This document shows positions 1 through 8,408 of a stretch of DNA of 64,000 bases, one piece after another. Source of the DNA: Paenibacillus_AB sp036577625 (lineage in GTDB: Bacteria; Bacillota; Bacilli; Paenibacillales; NBRC-103111); NCBI RefSeq assembly GCF_036577625.1, contig NZ_JARBDC010000026.1, positions 9,611-73,610 of the forward strand. The letters are read 5' to 3'. Made by a program: the position numbers and the translations under genes. How positions within the stretch are numbered: position 1 is the stretch's first letter; each line of letters opens with the position of its first letter. The notes beneath the pieces are model-generated. The model made no database searches. It saw only the letters and a list, made by a program, of their open reading frames with translations, and was not told where the DNA came from.

Positions 1-390
1 ATACGGAGTCAGATCCAGCAGGAGCCCTTTCTTGACGTATTCCTGCATTTGCAATCGGCTTACCGCGATCAGATCCGGGTAATCGGCCGACGCCATGCGC
101 AGGTTGAGCTGGTTGCCGCCGTCCCCGCCGAGAAGCGTCATTTGAATATCCGTATTCAGTTTTTCGTCCAGCTTGATTTTAACCCGGTTGTTCTCGCCTT
201 CCGGAAGCTTCGAACCGCCGCTGTCGGTCATGATCTCGATCTTGACTTTCTCCGCAGGTTTATCCGTCGGTTGTACGGGGGGAATGCCGCTGTCGCCCGC
301 AGCCGGATTGCCGCCTCCTCCGCAGCCGGCCAAAACCGCGCCAAGCGATATCGTGATGGATCCAACGGTCAATAATAGCTTTTTGTTCAC
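1..390 (-). CDS. Extracellular solute-binding lipoprotein, N-terminal part (runs off the left edge)
   Basis: The first 130 codons of a family 1-like sugar-binding lipoprotein are present; the rest lies beyond the window. The start is a GTG preceded by GAGAGGAAG. The product opens with a basic n-region (MNKKLLL), a hydrophobic core and the lipobox LAGC at about residues 20-23, followed by a Gly/Pro-rich linker and a region typical of periplasmic-type binding proteins (about residues 48-130). It would be anchored on the outer face of the membrane and deliver a sugar or oligosaccharide to the two permeases encoded just upstream (404-2175), with which it forms one operon. No ATPase is seen; such importers often share an MsmX-like ATPase encoded elsewhere. 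Confidence 0.88.
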   Translation of the reverse strand, partial: MNKKLLLTVGSITISLGAVLAGCGGGGNPAAGDSGIPPVQPTDKPAEKVKIEIMTDSGGSKLPEGENNRVKIKLDEKLNTDIQMTLLGGDGGNQLNLRMASADYPDLIAVSRLQMQEYVKKGLLLDLTPY

Positions 391-403
391 GACGATCTTC
401 CTC

Positions 404-1279
404 TCAGCCTTTAATGGAACCGATCAGCATGCCCTTTGTAAAATGCTTCTGTACGAAAGGATAAACGGCGATAACGGGAAAGCACGCCACGACGACCGCC
501 GCCATTTGCACGGCTTCCGTGGGAACGGGCACATCGATGTTTTCCACGGGATTTTGCGCCATTGTTAGAACATTTCGGACGATTACTTGGATCGGATGAA
601 GCTTCGGATCGGTGATAAACATTATTGCGCTGAAGAACGAATTCCAGTGCCCGACGGTGTAGAACAAGCCGATCGTGATCATCACGGGCAGAGAAAGAGG
701 GATGACGATATGCAGCAAAATGCGCCACTCCTTCGCCCCGTCGATCCGGACCGACTCGATGAGCTCCTCCGGAATGTTCTCGAAGAAGCTTTTCATGACC
801 AGCACGTTAAAAGCTCCGATGGCCCCGGGAATAATCATCGCCCAGACCGAATTCAACAATCCGGTCGCCTTTACCGTTAAATAAAGCGGAATCAGCCCCC
901 CGCTGAACAGCATGGAGAATAGGATGAGCAGCAGAAAAAAGCTTCGTCCCGGCAGCGATTTCCGGCTGAGCGGATAAGCCATAAGGAGCGTGAGCGCCAT
1001 GTTGATCGCCGTCCCCACAACCGTTATAAACAGAGTGACCATGAACGCCCGCGGAATGGCCGGGTCGCCCAGCAGCTCCCGGTACGCCGTAAAGGAGATT
1101 CTGCTCGGAAAGACGATGTATCCCCCGTTTTTCAACACTTCGGCCATCGGAGTAACGGATACGGACAGCACGAAGAAAAGAGGGAAGAGGACGGTAAGCC
1201 CTACGAGAGCCAGAATGGTGTAATTGATCGCATTGAAAATCGTATCCTCGGTTCCCCTTACCAAATGCCTTCCCCCCAT
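404..1279 (-). CDS. Carbohydrate ABC transporter permease, LplC/YtcP-like
   Basis: A 291-residue integral membrane subunit of a CUT1-type sugar importer with about six hydrophobic segments. The cytoplasmic EAA loop that contacts the ATPase is visible as EELIESVRIDGAKEW at about residues 170-185. The C-terminus ends in KHFTKGMLIGSIKG, characteristic of the LplC/YtcP group. The ATG start overlaps the end of the preceding permease gene by 22 bases, so the two are translationally coupled; a TTG 15 bases further in is an alternative. The binding-protein gene follows 13 bases after its stop. The substrate cannot be read from sequence; LplB/LplC-type systems usually import complex or modified oligosaccharides. 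Confidence 0.92.
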   Translation of the reverse strand: MGGRHLVRGTEDTIFNAINYTILALVGLTVLFPLFFVLSVSVTPMAEVLKNGGYIVFPSRISFTAYRELLGDPAIPRAFMVTLFITVVGTAINMALTLLMAYPLSRKSLPGRSFFLLLILFSMLFSGGLIPLYLTVKATGLLNSVWAMIIPGAIGAFNVLVMKSFFENIPEELIESVRIDGAKEWRILLHIVIPLSLPVMITIGLFYTVGHWNSFFSAIMFITDPKLHPIQVIVRNVLTMAQNPVENIDVPVPTEAVQMAAVVVACFPVIAVYPFVQKHFTKGMLIGSIKG

Positions 1280-2175
1280 TTCTTCGCGATCTTGTTCGCT
1301 CCCAGGACGAGCACGAGCCCTACGACGGATTTAAACAAGCCGACCGCCGAAGCCAGGCTGAAGTTCATTTGCTGCAGCCCGGTGCGGAACACCCAGGTGT
1401 CGATAATATCGGCTACGGGATAAACCTGAATGTTGTATAGGATGTAGATTTGATCGAAGCCTGCGTCCAGCATATAGCCGAGTCTTACTATAAGCAGCAG
1501 GACAATGACGCTGCGTATGCCGGGCAGCGTGATGTGCCAGATCATGCGCAGCCGGCTTGCTCCGTCTACCCGGGCGGCCTCGTACTGCGTAGGGTCGATC
1601 CCCGCCATCGCGGCCAAATAAATGATCGCGCTCCACCCGGCGTTTTGCCAAATGTCCGAGCCGACCAATATGCTGCGAAACCAGTCCGTCGATTGCAGGA
1701 AAGGAATCGCCTCTCCCCCCGCGTCGACCAGCCATCGGTTTAGAAGTCCGGTGGATTGGGAGAGGAACGCGAGCAGAATCCCGTAAATAATAACCCACGA
1801 CAGAAAATGCGGCATGTAGCTTATCGTCTGGATGACATGTTTGAACCAGCGCGACCGGCATTCGCCCAGCATGATGGCCATCAGGATCGGCGGAACCGTG
1901 CCGAACGCCATTTTATAGAAGCTGATGATGAACGTATTGCGGAGAAGCTCGGTGAAATAAGGCGAATCGTAAAAAAATTGAAAATGCTTATACCACGGAT
2001 CCGCCCATGGACTTGCCAGTATTCCCCCTAACATGTCGTAATCTTTGAACGCAATTACGGCCCCGTACATCGGAACGTATCTGTAAATGACAAACCAGGT
2101 TACGCCGGGAAGCAGCATCAAGTAAAAAACGCGATGCCTCCATACGTTTCTGACAACGGGACGGCCGCCATGCAT
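1258..2175 (-). CDS. Carbohydrate ABC transporter permease, LplB-like
   Basis: A 305-residue membrane permease, first gene of the transporter operon. It has the LplB-family N-terminal region (LMLLPGVTWFVIYRYVPMYG at about residues 17-36), six predicted membrane spans and the EAA loop TQYEAARVDGASRLR at about residues 195-210. The ATG start is preceded by GGAGGCGAG. It pairs with the LplC-like subunit (404-1279) to form the channel of a CUT1 importer. Its promoter region (2176-2271) holds a -10-like TACAAT and a 26-bp box that is repeated in front of the neighbouring two-component operon, which suggests the response regulator encoded at 2272-3756 activates this operon. Confidence 0.93.
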   Translation of the reverse strand: MHGGRPVVRNVWRHRVFYLMLLPGVTWFVIYRYVPMYGAVIAFKDYDMLGGILASPWADPWYKHFQFFYDSPYFTELLRNTFIISFYKMAFGTVPPILMAIMLGECRSRWFKHVIQTISYMPHFLSWVIIYGILLAFLSQSTGLLNRWLVDAGGEAIPFLQSTDWFRSILVGSDIWQNAGWSAIIYLAAMAGIDPTQYEAARVDGASRLRMIWHITLPGIRSVIVLLLIVRLGYMLDAGFDQIYILYNIQVYPVADIIDTWVFRTGLQQMNFSLASAVGLFKSVVGLVLVLGANKIAKKWGEGIW

Positions 2176-2211
2176 GTACTCGCCTCCTGCTTTTGATTGA
2201 CCTACATGCCG

Positions 2212-2267
2212 ATTGTATCACCGCGGCCGTTCGGGTTTGATTCACATCGGTTTGATCTTCATAGAAC
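2212..2267 (-). promoter_or_regulatory. Promoter of the ABC importer operon with a shared regulatory box
   Basis: On the minus strand a TACAAT -10 (2212-2217) lies 24 bases downstream of a 26-bp box (2242-2267; plus strand begins TCACATCGGTTTGATCTTC). There is no good -35 hexamer, which fits an activator-dependent promoter. The same box, with one mismatch in 26, occurs at 5790-5815, 25 bases from another TACAAT, in front of the sensor kinase gene. The box ends only four bases from the response-regulator stop codon. Confidence 0.65.
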
Positions 2268-2271
2268 GATA

Positions 2272-3756
2272 TTAAGGGGTTTCGTCTTCTTTCGAGCCCC
2301 TGTACATTTTCGGCGTCATATTGACGAAGCGCTTGAAAATTTTGATAAAGTAGTTGTCATTCGGGAAGCCGACCCTTCTCCCCACCTCGGAGACGGTCAG
2401 CTCCGAGCCATCCAGCAACTGTTTGGCCCGCTCGATTCGGACCGCGTGCAAATAATCGATGAAATTGGAGCCTGTTTTTTTCTTGAACAGGCTGCTTAAA
2501 TAATGTTCCTCCAAAGCGGCGTGCCGGGCCATCGTTTTCAGCGAAATGTTTTGGTCGTAATGCTCGTGAACGAATTCCAGCACTTTGTTGATCTCGTCGT
2601 GGTCGGTCAGCAATTCCCGGGCTTTCGGGCCGTTACCGATTCCCCGCCTCAGCCGGGACAGCAGCATGTCCAACAGCTCCCGATGATGGGCGCAGTCCAG
2701 GAGATTGTCCGATTCCCGGACCGGATAATCGGAGATGCGGTGCAGCAATTGGTCAAACCGATTCGCGGTGTACTTGACCGCAGGCATGGGGAATCCATCT
2801 CGCTCCATTCGGTTCCACAGGTCATGGAGCCAGGCTACGCATTCGTTCGTCTGGGCACGCTCGACGTATCGCACCCATTGGCGCTCCGCTTTCCATGACA
2901 CCGTGGGATAATGCCTATCCATCCGTTCCCCGATGTGGGAAAATTGAAGCGCCTTCAACCCGCTGTACCATGCTTCGTCGAGCTTCCTCAATGCGCTTCT
3001 CCACGCTTCAACCCATCGAGAGCCCGGCACCGGGGAGCAGGCGGCCATAGGAAACGGCGTTTCCTTGCCGTGGAGCGGATTTACCTGAATCTCCTTGCCG
3101 CTCCAGTAGAAAACGGTCGTTTGCCCCAAACCTGGAAAGAGATGAATGACGGCATGGTTATCCGGCGGTATCAACCGCATCGACATCAAATCATCCGCCG
3201 AAAAAGGCGCCTTCCCGTTCAGTACGGAGCACACCCATACATGCGGCATCATTTCCACTCCCGGATGCTCGAAAGGCTCCGCTGCTCCGTCCCGGCTCGC
3301 ATCGGTAAGTCTGGCCCATACTTTTTCGTAGAGCGGCTGATAGTCGAACAGCCGCTGAAGCGATGCCTGCTTCGCCCTTCTCCGCAGCTCCTCGTCGACT
3401 TTCCGTAACGCATCGCGCAGTATGGACGCGTCCATGGACAGCTTCAACATGTAATCGAATGCGCCGTTCTTCAAAGCCGCTCGCGCGTATTCAAATTCGT
3501 TCATGCACGTCAGCATGACAAAAACGCTCTGCAGGCCCGCTTCCTTCGCCTCCTTAAGCAGATCGATTCCGTTCATGATCGGCATGGCGATATCGCACAG
3601 GACGAGATCCGGTTGATTGGTTTTCATAAATTCCAGCGCAGCCCGGCCGTTGCTCGCCTCGCCGATCACTTCGAAGCCGCTCTCGTTCCAGCCGACATTT
3701 TTCCTTAAATACTTTCTGACATAAGCTTCATCTTCCACGATCAGAATGCTCCACAT
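2272..3756 (-). CDS. Two-component response regulator, REC plus AraC-type DNA-binding domain (YesN-like)
   Basis: A 494-residue regulator. Residues 1-120 form a receiver domain with acidic residues at 9-10 (VEDE), the phospho-acceptor Asp at about 55 (LVLCDIAMP) and a conserved Thr (MLTC). A long middle region of unknown fold follows. The last 100 or so residues form a double helix-turn-helix of the AraC type (ISLKTMARHAALEEHYLSSL; SEVGRRVGFPNDNYFIKIFK). The ATG at 3756 is chosen over a start 21 bases upstream because GGGAGGG sits at the right distance. It overlaps the sensor kinase gene by 29 bases. It probably activates the adjacent sugar importer and its own operon through the shared 26-bp box; that link is inference. 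Confidence 0.93.
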   Translation of the reverse strand: MWSILIVEDEAYVRKYLRKNVGWNESGFEVIGEASNGRAALEFMKTNQPDLVLCDIAMPIMNGIDLLKEAKEAGLQSVFVMLTCMNEFEYARAALKNGAFDYMLKLSMDASILRDALRKVDEELRRRAKQASLQRLFDYQPLYEKVWARLTDASRDGAAEPFEHPGVEMMPHVWVCSVLNGKAPFSADDLMSMRLIPPDNHAVIHLFPGLGQTTVFYWSGKEIQVNPLHGKETPFPMAACSPVPGSRWVEAWRSALRKLDEAWYSGLKALQFSHIGERMDRHYPTVSWKAERQWVRYVERAQTNECVAWLHDLWNRMERDGFPMPAVKYTANRFDQLLHRISDYPVRESDNLLDCAHHRELLDMLLSRLRRGIGNGPKARELLTDHDEINKVLEFVHEHYDQNISLKTMARHAALEEHYLSSLFKKKTGSNFIDYLHAVRIERAKQLLDGSELTVSEVGRRVGFPNDNYFIKIFKRFVNMTPKMYRGSKEDETP

Positions 3757-5530
3757 GACCGAACCCTCCCAGCCCATACGGAATGGAAACCAGCAACGGA
3801 AACGACAGCTTGACTTTCGTGCCCGGATCGAGCGGAATTAGATGCATTTCCGCCTCCTCTCGGAACAAGAGGCGATACCTTTCACGCAGGTTTTCGAGCC
3901 CGATGCCCTTGCGGCTGCGCCTGGTAAGGAATTGCTTCGAACGTTCGATTCCGATTCCGTTATCGATGACTTCCAGATGCAGCGTCTTGTGTTCCGCATA
4001 GGCACGTATGATGATTTTCCCCCCGGATTCCATCTGCGAGAAACCGTGATGGATCGCGTTTTCGACGAGCGTTTGAAGGCCCAGCTTGGGGACGAGGGCA
4101 TAATCGTACGCCTGATCGATCTCGTACGCGATGTCAAAGAGCTGATCGTAGCGATAGTTTTGTATATAGACATAGGCGCGAATCAATTCGATCTCCTCTT
4201 TCAGATGAATCAGCTCGACCTCCGAATTAAGACCGGATTCCAGCAATTTTCCGAGAGAAACGCATATTTGCGCGATCTCTTCGTTTTGTTGATCCAGAGC
4301 GATCCATTTGATCGAATTCAACGTGTTTAACAAAAAATGAGGATTGATTTGATTAAGCAGCATCTGGAAATGAAGCGCCTCCTTTTGCCGTTCCTCCAGT
4401 TTCAATCGGCGCACCAAATGATGAATATCCAGAACCATCCGATTGAACGCCTGATTGAGGCCGAGTATTTCTCCTTTATAGCCGTCCACCGGAATGGATG
4501 TTTTTAAATTTTGTTCGACCATTCCCGCCATCTTCCTTTGAAGCCGCTGCAAGGGACGGGTGATGGAGTCTGATATAAGCAGGGTGACGGCCGTGAAGAT
4601 GCCGAGCGTGATATACAGCGTCACCAGAACTTGATCCTGAGTGGCTTTCAGATCCCCCAGAAACACATCCATCGGAAAAAGATCGAAAATGTACCAATCC
4701 AGGGAGGGGGCATACCGGATGTTGATCAAGGAGTTGGTGGAATTGTCGATGGTATAGACCGGCGAGCCGTTATCCGCTTGCCTGGAAATAAGCTCTTGAA
4801 CGATACCGGGCCGAAGGGAGATGCCGCTCTTGGTCTGCGCGATCACTTTGCCCGCAGCGTCGGAAATAAAGTACAGCTGGCCTGTGGATATTTCCTTGGC
4901 GACGGATTTGAACCACTCCCGGAAATCGACGCGGATTCGCAGACGGCCTATCGGCTCGTTATTCGAATCTTTGACTACCGAGTATAAAGTGAAGAGGGGG
5001 GAATGATTCCACAGCTCGTCGCTGTCCGTTTCGCCGAGAAGCAATTTGTACGAAACATCGCCGTTCAGCAGACTGGCCAGCCCCTTTTCCGGGATAATGC
5101 TGCCGCCGGTTTCCTCCGACTTGAATGACCGGTACTGGTTTCCGTAATGATCGGTTAAGGAATATTGCACATACGAGCTGTAGGTGTACGTTTGCAGCGT
5201 TTGGAATCTTACCTCGAGGAGGGCGGATCTTTCCGATCGTTCGTATCGATCCGGATTTTGCAAAATCGAGATGACGCTCGGGTCTTTCTCCAAGGTCAGC
5301 ATAGACATAACGATTTTGGATTTCATCTCTTCCAGCGATTGCGCGACCTGCTCCAGCTGGTTATGGTTCACTTCGCTGATCCGGTATTCGATAATCGTTT
5401 TAATCCTGCTGTACTGGTACATTTGGATAGCCGCAATCGGAATCAGCACGAACAGAATAAAGGCGAAAAAGAAACGGTATTTTAACTTGGCGGGGGTTAT
5501 CCGATTCATGAGCTGCTTGGCAAGCTTCAT
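3728..5530 (-). CDS. Sensor histidine kinase, LytS/YesM family
   Basis: A 600-residue membrane kinase. One transmembrane helix lies near residues 18-38, a large extracellular sensor domain spans about 40-290, and a second helix lies at about 300-320 with a HAMP segment after it. The phospho-acceptor motif of the His_kinase family reads QINPHFLLNTLNSIKWIA at about residue 390, and the ATP-binding domain shows NAIHHGF and DNGIGI. A GGTGA sequence lies four bases before the ATG. It should sense a sugar or sugar-loaded binding protein outside the cell and phosphorylate the AraC-type regulator whose gene overlaps its 3' end. The preceding region carries its own promoter and a leader of about 220 bases. 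Confidence 0.94.
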   Translation of the reverse strand: MKLAKQLMNRITPAKLKYRFFFAFILFVLIPIAAIQMYQYSRIKTIIEYRISEVNHNQLEQVAQSLEEMKSKIVMSMLTLEKDPSVISILQNPDRYERSERSALLEVRFQTLQTYTYSSYVQYSLTDHYGNQYRSFKSEETGGSIIPEKGLASLLNGDVSYKLLLGETDSDELWNHSPLFTLYSVVKDSNNEPIGRLRIRVDFREWFKSVAKEISTGQLYFISDAAGKVIAQTKSGISLRPGIVQELISRQADNGSPVYTIDNSTNSLINIRYAPSLDWYIFDLFPMDVFLGDLKATQDQVLVTLYITLGIFTAVTLLISDSITRPLQRLQRKMAGMVEQNLKTSIPVDGYKGEILGLNQAFNRMVLDIHHLVRRLKLEERQKEALHFQMLLNQINPHFLLNTLNSIKWIALDQQNEEIAQICVSLGKLLESGLNSEVELIHLKEEIELIRAYVYIQNYRYDQLFDIAYEIDQAYDYALVPKLGLQTLVENAIHHGFSQMESGGKIIIRAYAEHKTLHLEVIDNGIGIERSKQFLTRRSRKGIGLENLRERYRLLFREEAEMHLIPLDPGTKVKLSFPLLVSIPYGLGGFGHVEHSDRGR

Positions 5531-5612
5531 AGTTTCACCCGATTTTATTAAAATTGGACTGCAGCTTCGTTATAACCGACTTCGCGGACGGCCGCTTCTC
5601 CATCTGCGGAAA

Positions 5613-5638
5613 AGCCGCTTCCCTATAGGGAAGCGGCT
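5613..5638 (-). repeat. Perfect 26-bp palindrome in the leader of the kinase operon
   Basis: The sequence is fully self-complementary (arm AGCCGCTTCCCTA). It sits in the predicted 5' untranslated leader between the -10 at 5759-5764 and the kinase start at 5530. On the minus strand it is followed by TTTTCC, so the RNA could form a weak terminator or attenuator hairpin; it could equally be a binding site for a dimeric protein. Confidence 0.6.
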
Positions 5639-5758
5639 CCTCTCATGGAATGGCCCCAAATAGGCGCATCGATATCCAGGGTCTGGTCTCCGATCCGTTT
5701 CACGGTTGGCCAAGCTCAAGATTTCCCGTCACTCTCCCTTGAGCGGTCTCACCTTTTC

Positions 5759-5815
5759 ATTGTATTACACCTTCCTGTCCGTTCAAGAGTCACATCGGTT
5801 TGATCTTCGTAGAAC
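5759..5815 (-). promoter_or_regulatory. Promoter of the sensor kinase/regulator operon with the shared box
   Basis: The minus strand shows a TTGAAC -35-like element, a 16-base spacer and a TACAAT -10 (5759-5764). Directly upstream is the 26-bp box at 5790-5815 also found at 2242-2267 (25 of 26 identical). The spacing from box to -10 is 25 bases here and 24 bases in the importer promoter. The rest of the gap 5531-6031 holds a leader palindrome and the terminator of the amidohydrolase gene; nothing else is recognised there. Confidence 0.7.
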
Positions 5816-5982
5816 AAAATTATGAAATTCCGGCGGAAAGAAAGGGGCGGTCCCGATCGTTAACGACCGGCTTTTCGCATTTTTTTCCATTGACACAAAC
5901 ATACCTAAAAAATGGGAAAGTTAAAAGGGCATTTTAAGAAAAGGAATCGGCGCGGGTCTGGACGATCCGTGGTTGAGCGGAA

Positions 5983-6010
5983 CAAAAAAAGCCCGGGCGC
6001 ATGCCCGAGC
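5983..6010 (-). terminator. Intrinsic terminator after the amidohydrolase gene
   Basis: On the minus strand GCTCGGGC-ATGC-GCCCGGGC forms a GC-rich stem followed by seven T residues, 22 bases past the stop codon at 6032. Confidence 0.85.
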
Positions 6011-6031
6011 GATAGGGGTTTCCGTATTGCT

Positions 6032-6898
6032 TCAGGATAACGGAACGAGCTTCAAGGCGTTGCCCGAGTATAGTTTGGCAAGAACATCGTCCGGCAGACG
6101 AAGCGATCCCAGCACTTCCTGGTGAACGTTATCGAAATAGTCGCGGCCGTACAAGATGCGGTCCTGGAATTCGAGTATGAACTCTCTCGCGAATTCCGGG
6201 TCGCGGCTGAACGCTCTCGCTCCCGAGCCTGCGGATATATCGCAGTACAGGTTCCGGTATTTGCGCAGCATTTCGCCAACCTTGCCGCCTGGCCGGACTT
6301 TTCCTGTCGGATAGGCGACTTTGTCGTACTGGTCGTCTCCGGATAGATGTGCCCAGAAACCGGGAGCATGACCGAGGAAATACGTGTCCGGACAAGCTTT
6401 GACAGCACGCTCGAAGGCTTCGATGCCGCCGCCGTACCACCAGTTCGGACGGGGATACGCCGACCCTGTAGCGAACTCGTAGTCGATATGTACCGTAACC
6501 GGCAGCCCTTTCTCCCCGCAGAAACGGAATAGCCGGATCGCATCCGGATTGTCGTACATCATGCGCAGCTTGATCTCGCCATACACGCGGACGCCGTACA
6601 GCCGGATCGCATGATCGAGCTTGTCGATCGCATCGGGACGGCGCGGATCGGGCGCGTAGCCTAAAATGAATTTGTCCGGATACCGCTCCGCATACCGGAC
6701 GCAGCGGCGGAACGAGATCGGGCCGTCCGGCAGCGATGCGTCGGGGACGATTTTTTTGTACGACGGGTTGTATTCGTCATCCGGGCATTCCCAGCTAAGC
6801 AGCCACGTTTTGTCGATATTGTATTGCTTCATGTTGTCCAAATACCGTTCGATATTGTACCCATACCAGTCCGGATGATTATGGCAGTCGATAATCAT
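6032..6898 (-). CDS. Amidohydrolase-family (COG2159-like) TIM-barrel hydrolase
   Basis: A 288-residue soluble protein with the N-terminal metal-binding motif DCHNH (residues 4-8), the strand VTVHID in the middle, and a GHAPGFW motif near residue 180 where the second metal/active-site histidine of this family lies; RDYFDN near the C-terminus carries the expected aspartate. The ATG at 6898 follows GAGG and starts exactly at the family's usual beginning (MIIDCHNH). No signal peptide, so it acts in the cytoplasm. It lies 110 bases after a binding lipoprotein gene (7009-8337), an arrangement repeated at 29384-31737 with a paralogue sharing GH(A/G)PxFWA and EFQDR. Substrate unknown; lactones, aryl carboxylates or sugar derivatives are possible. 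Confidence 0.85.
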   Translation of the reverse strand: MIIDCHNHPDWYGYNIERYLDNMKQYNIDKTWLLSWECPDDEYNPSYKKIVPDASLPDGPISFRRCVRYAERYPDKFILGYAPDPRRPDAIDKLDHAIRLYGVRVYGEIKLRMMYDNPDAIRLFRFCGEKGLPVTVHIDYEFATGSAYPRPNWWYGGGIEAFERAVKACPDTYFLGHAPGFWAHLSGDDQYDKVAYPTGKVRPGGKVGEMLRKYRNLYCDISAGSGARAFSRDPEFAREFILEFQDRILYGRDYFDNVHQEVLGSLRLPDDVLAKLYSGNALKLVPLS

Positions 6899-7008
6899 GG
6901 ATCGTAACCTCGCTTTATCGGTGTTGGTGTTCCTTACCCACAAGATGCGGTACCGTGAGAGAAGCGCGCTGACGCTTTTGACCGCTCGCTTCCCCTTATT
7001 TGGCTGGC

Positions 7009-8337
7009 CTACTTTTGCTGTGCTTCGATAAATTTGTTTACTTCTTCCTCGGCGGAACGCAATGCGGAATTGATGTCCGTTTGGCCCAAAGCCACGTTAT
7101 GGATATGCTTCGGTATGATCGTTGCGGATGCCTGATGCGTGTACAGATCATAGGCGGCCGCCGGAGCGTATTTTGCCGGGCTCATGGCCCTTACGTTTTT
7201 GCCTCGGAACAAATCGGAGTCTTGGCCGAACGCCGCCTTGATCTGGCTGTTTTTCAGAGGCGTGGTCCAGCCTTTCTTGGAAAGCTCCAGCTGGAACGAA
7301 TCCGATGTAAAGAAATCCATCGTCAGCACGGCTAGCTCCTTATGCTTGCTTATACGGGACAAGTACATATAATCCGGATAAGGCTGTACGCTGACGTCCC
7401 CTCGTTCGGGCAATATCGGGATCGGCGCCAAATCCCACTCCAGACCCTTATACCGTTCCGGCGTATTGTAAGCGGAGCCGAGCCCCATCCACATCGCCAA
7501 AGTCCGGTCTTCGAAAAACAGTTTATCCCCGTACGGAGTAAGTCCTTTCGTGTCCGAAAGCTCATATTGCCGAAGGAATATCCCGGATACGGTCTTGCCC
7601 AGATCGCTGTTGAACTGTACTTTGTGTGTGGTCGGATGGACAAATTCCAGCGAATGCGGATTTCTTCTGAAGAAGGTAGGATGGATCCGCACACCGTAAT
7701 AGAAGGTGTCTCCGTCCATACGAGTCAGCTTTTGGGCGACTGTAAACATTTCATCCCAAGTCCACCGGTCATGGGGCGGATAAGGAACGCCCATTTTATC
7801 GAAGATCGACTTGTTGTACAGCACTTGTGTCGGACTGTCCTGCAGAGGAAGACCTATCAGCTTCCCTCCGCCCAAGCTTCTGTTCAGATCGAGAAATTCC
7901 GGGACGAATCGATTCAAATCCACCTGCGCCTGTTTGAGATACGGCTCGATATCCTCGGATAAGCCGTAAGGCTGCACTAATGAGAGGTAGCTATAATTGG
8001 CCGCAAGAATGACGTCCATCGGCTGCTTCGTCGCGATAAGTCCTTCCATCTCTTTGGCATTCATTGCCGTAAGCTTCACGGTTTTGGGGACGATGTTGGG
8101 GAATTTTTTCTTGAGCGGTTCACCGAAGTCCCTCATAAACGCCTCTTCATCCCACCAGTAGTTGCTCGTACTCAGAAAATACAGCTCTGTCGGCTCCGTA
8201 GGAATTGGCCGCTGCTTCTCCGGCGTCGCCTCCGGTCCTTCATTCGGCTTGCCGCCCTGACATCCACCCAGCAGTGCCATACCGATCGCGGCAGCGGTAC
8301 AACCGAACACAAGCGGCTTCCCGACTCTTTTGTCCAT
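7009..8337 (-). CDS. Extracellular solute-binding lipoprotein without neighbouring permeases
   Basis: A 442-residue sugar-type binding protein. The signal peptide ends in the lipobox LGGC (Cys at about 26) and is followed by a charged linker. Mid-protein it carries VLYNKSIFDKMGVPYP and WTWDEMFTVAQKLTR, signatures of family 1-like binding proteins. The ATG is preceded by GGGGGG. The protein resembles the two other orphan binding lipoproteins of this window (11221-12525 and 30412-31737) more than the transporter-linked one at the left edge. There is no permease gene nearby; an amidohydrolase gene follows. It could serve a permease encoded elsewhere or act as a sensor co-receptor. Confidence 0.9.
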   Translation of the reverse strand: MDKRVGKPLVFGCTAAAIGMALLGGCQGGKPNEGPEATPEKQRPIPTEPTELYFLSTSNYWWDEEAFMRDFGEPLKKKFPNIVPKTVKLTAMNAKEMEGLIATKQPMDVILAANYSYLSLVQPYGLSEDIEPYLKQAQVDLNRFVPEFLDLNRSLGGGKLIGLPLQDSPTQVLYNKSIFDKMGVPYPPHDRWTWDEMFTVAQKLTRMDGDTFYYGVRIHPTFFRRNPHSLEFVHPTTHKVQFNSDLGKTVSGIFLRQYELSDTKGLTPYGDKLFFEDRTLAMWMGLGSAYNTPERYKGLEWDLAPIPILPERGDVSVQPYPDYMYLSRISKHKELAVLTMDFFTSDSFQLELSKKGWTTPLKNSQIKAAFGQDSDLFRGKNVRAMSPAKYAPAAAYDLYTHQASATIIPKHIHNVALGQTDINSALRSAEEEVNKFIEAQQK

Positions 8338-8408
8338 TGTGTTGCCCCCCTTTATATATCACGTAAAGATTCGTTCGAGCGGAAAAGTTCCAGTTCAACT
8401 AAAACAGA

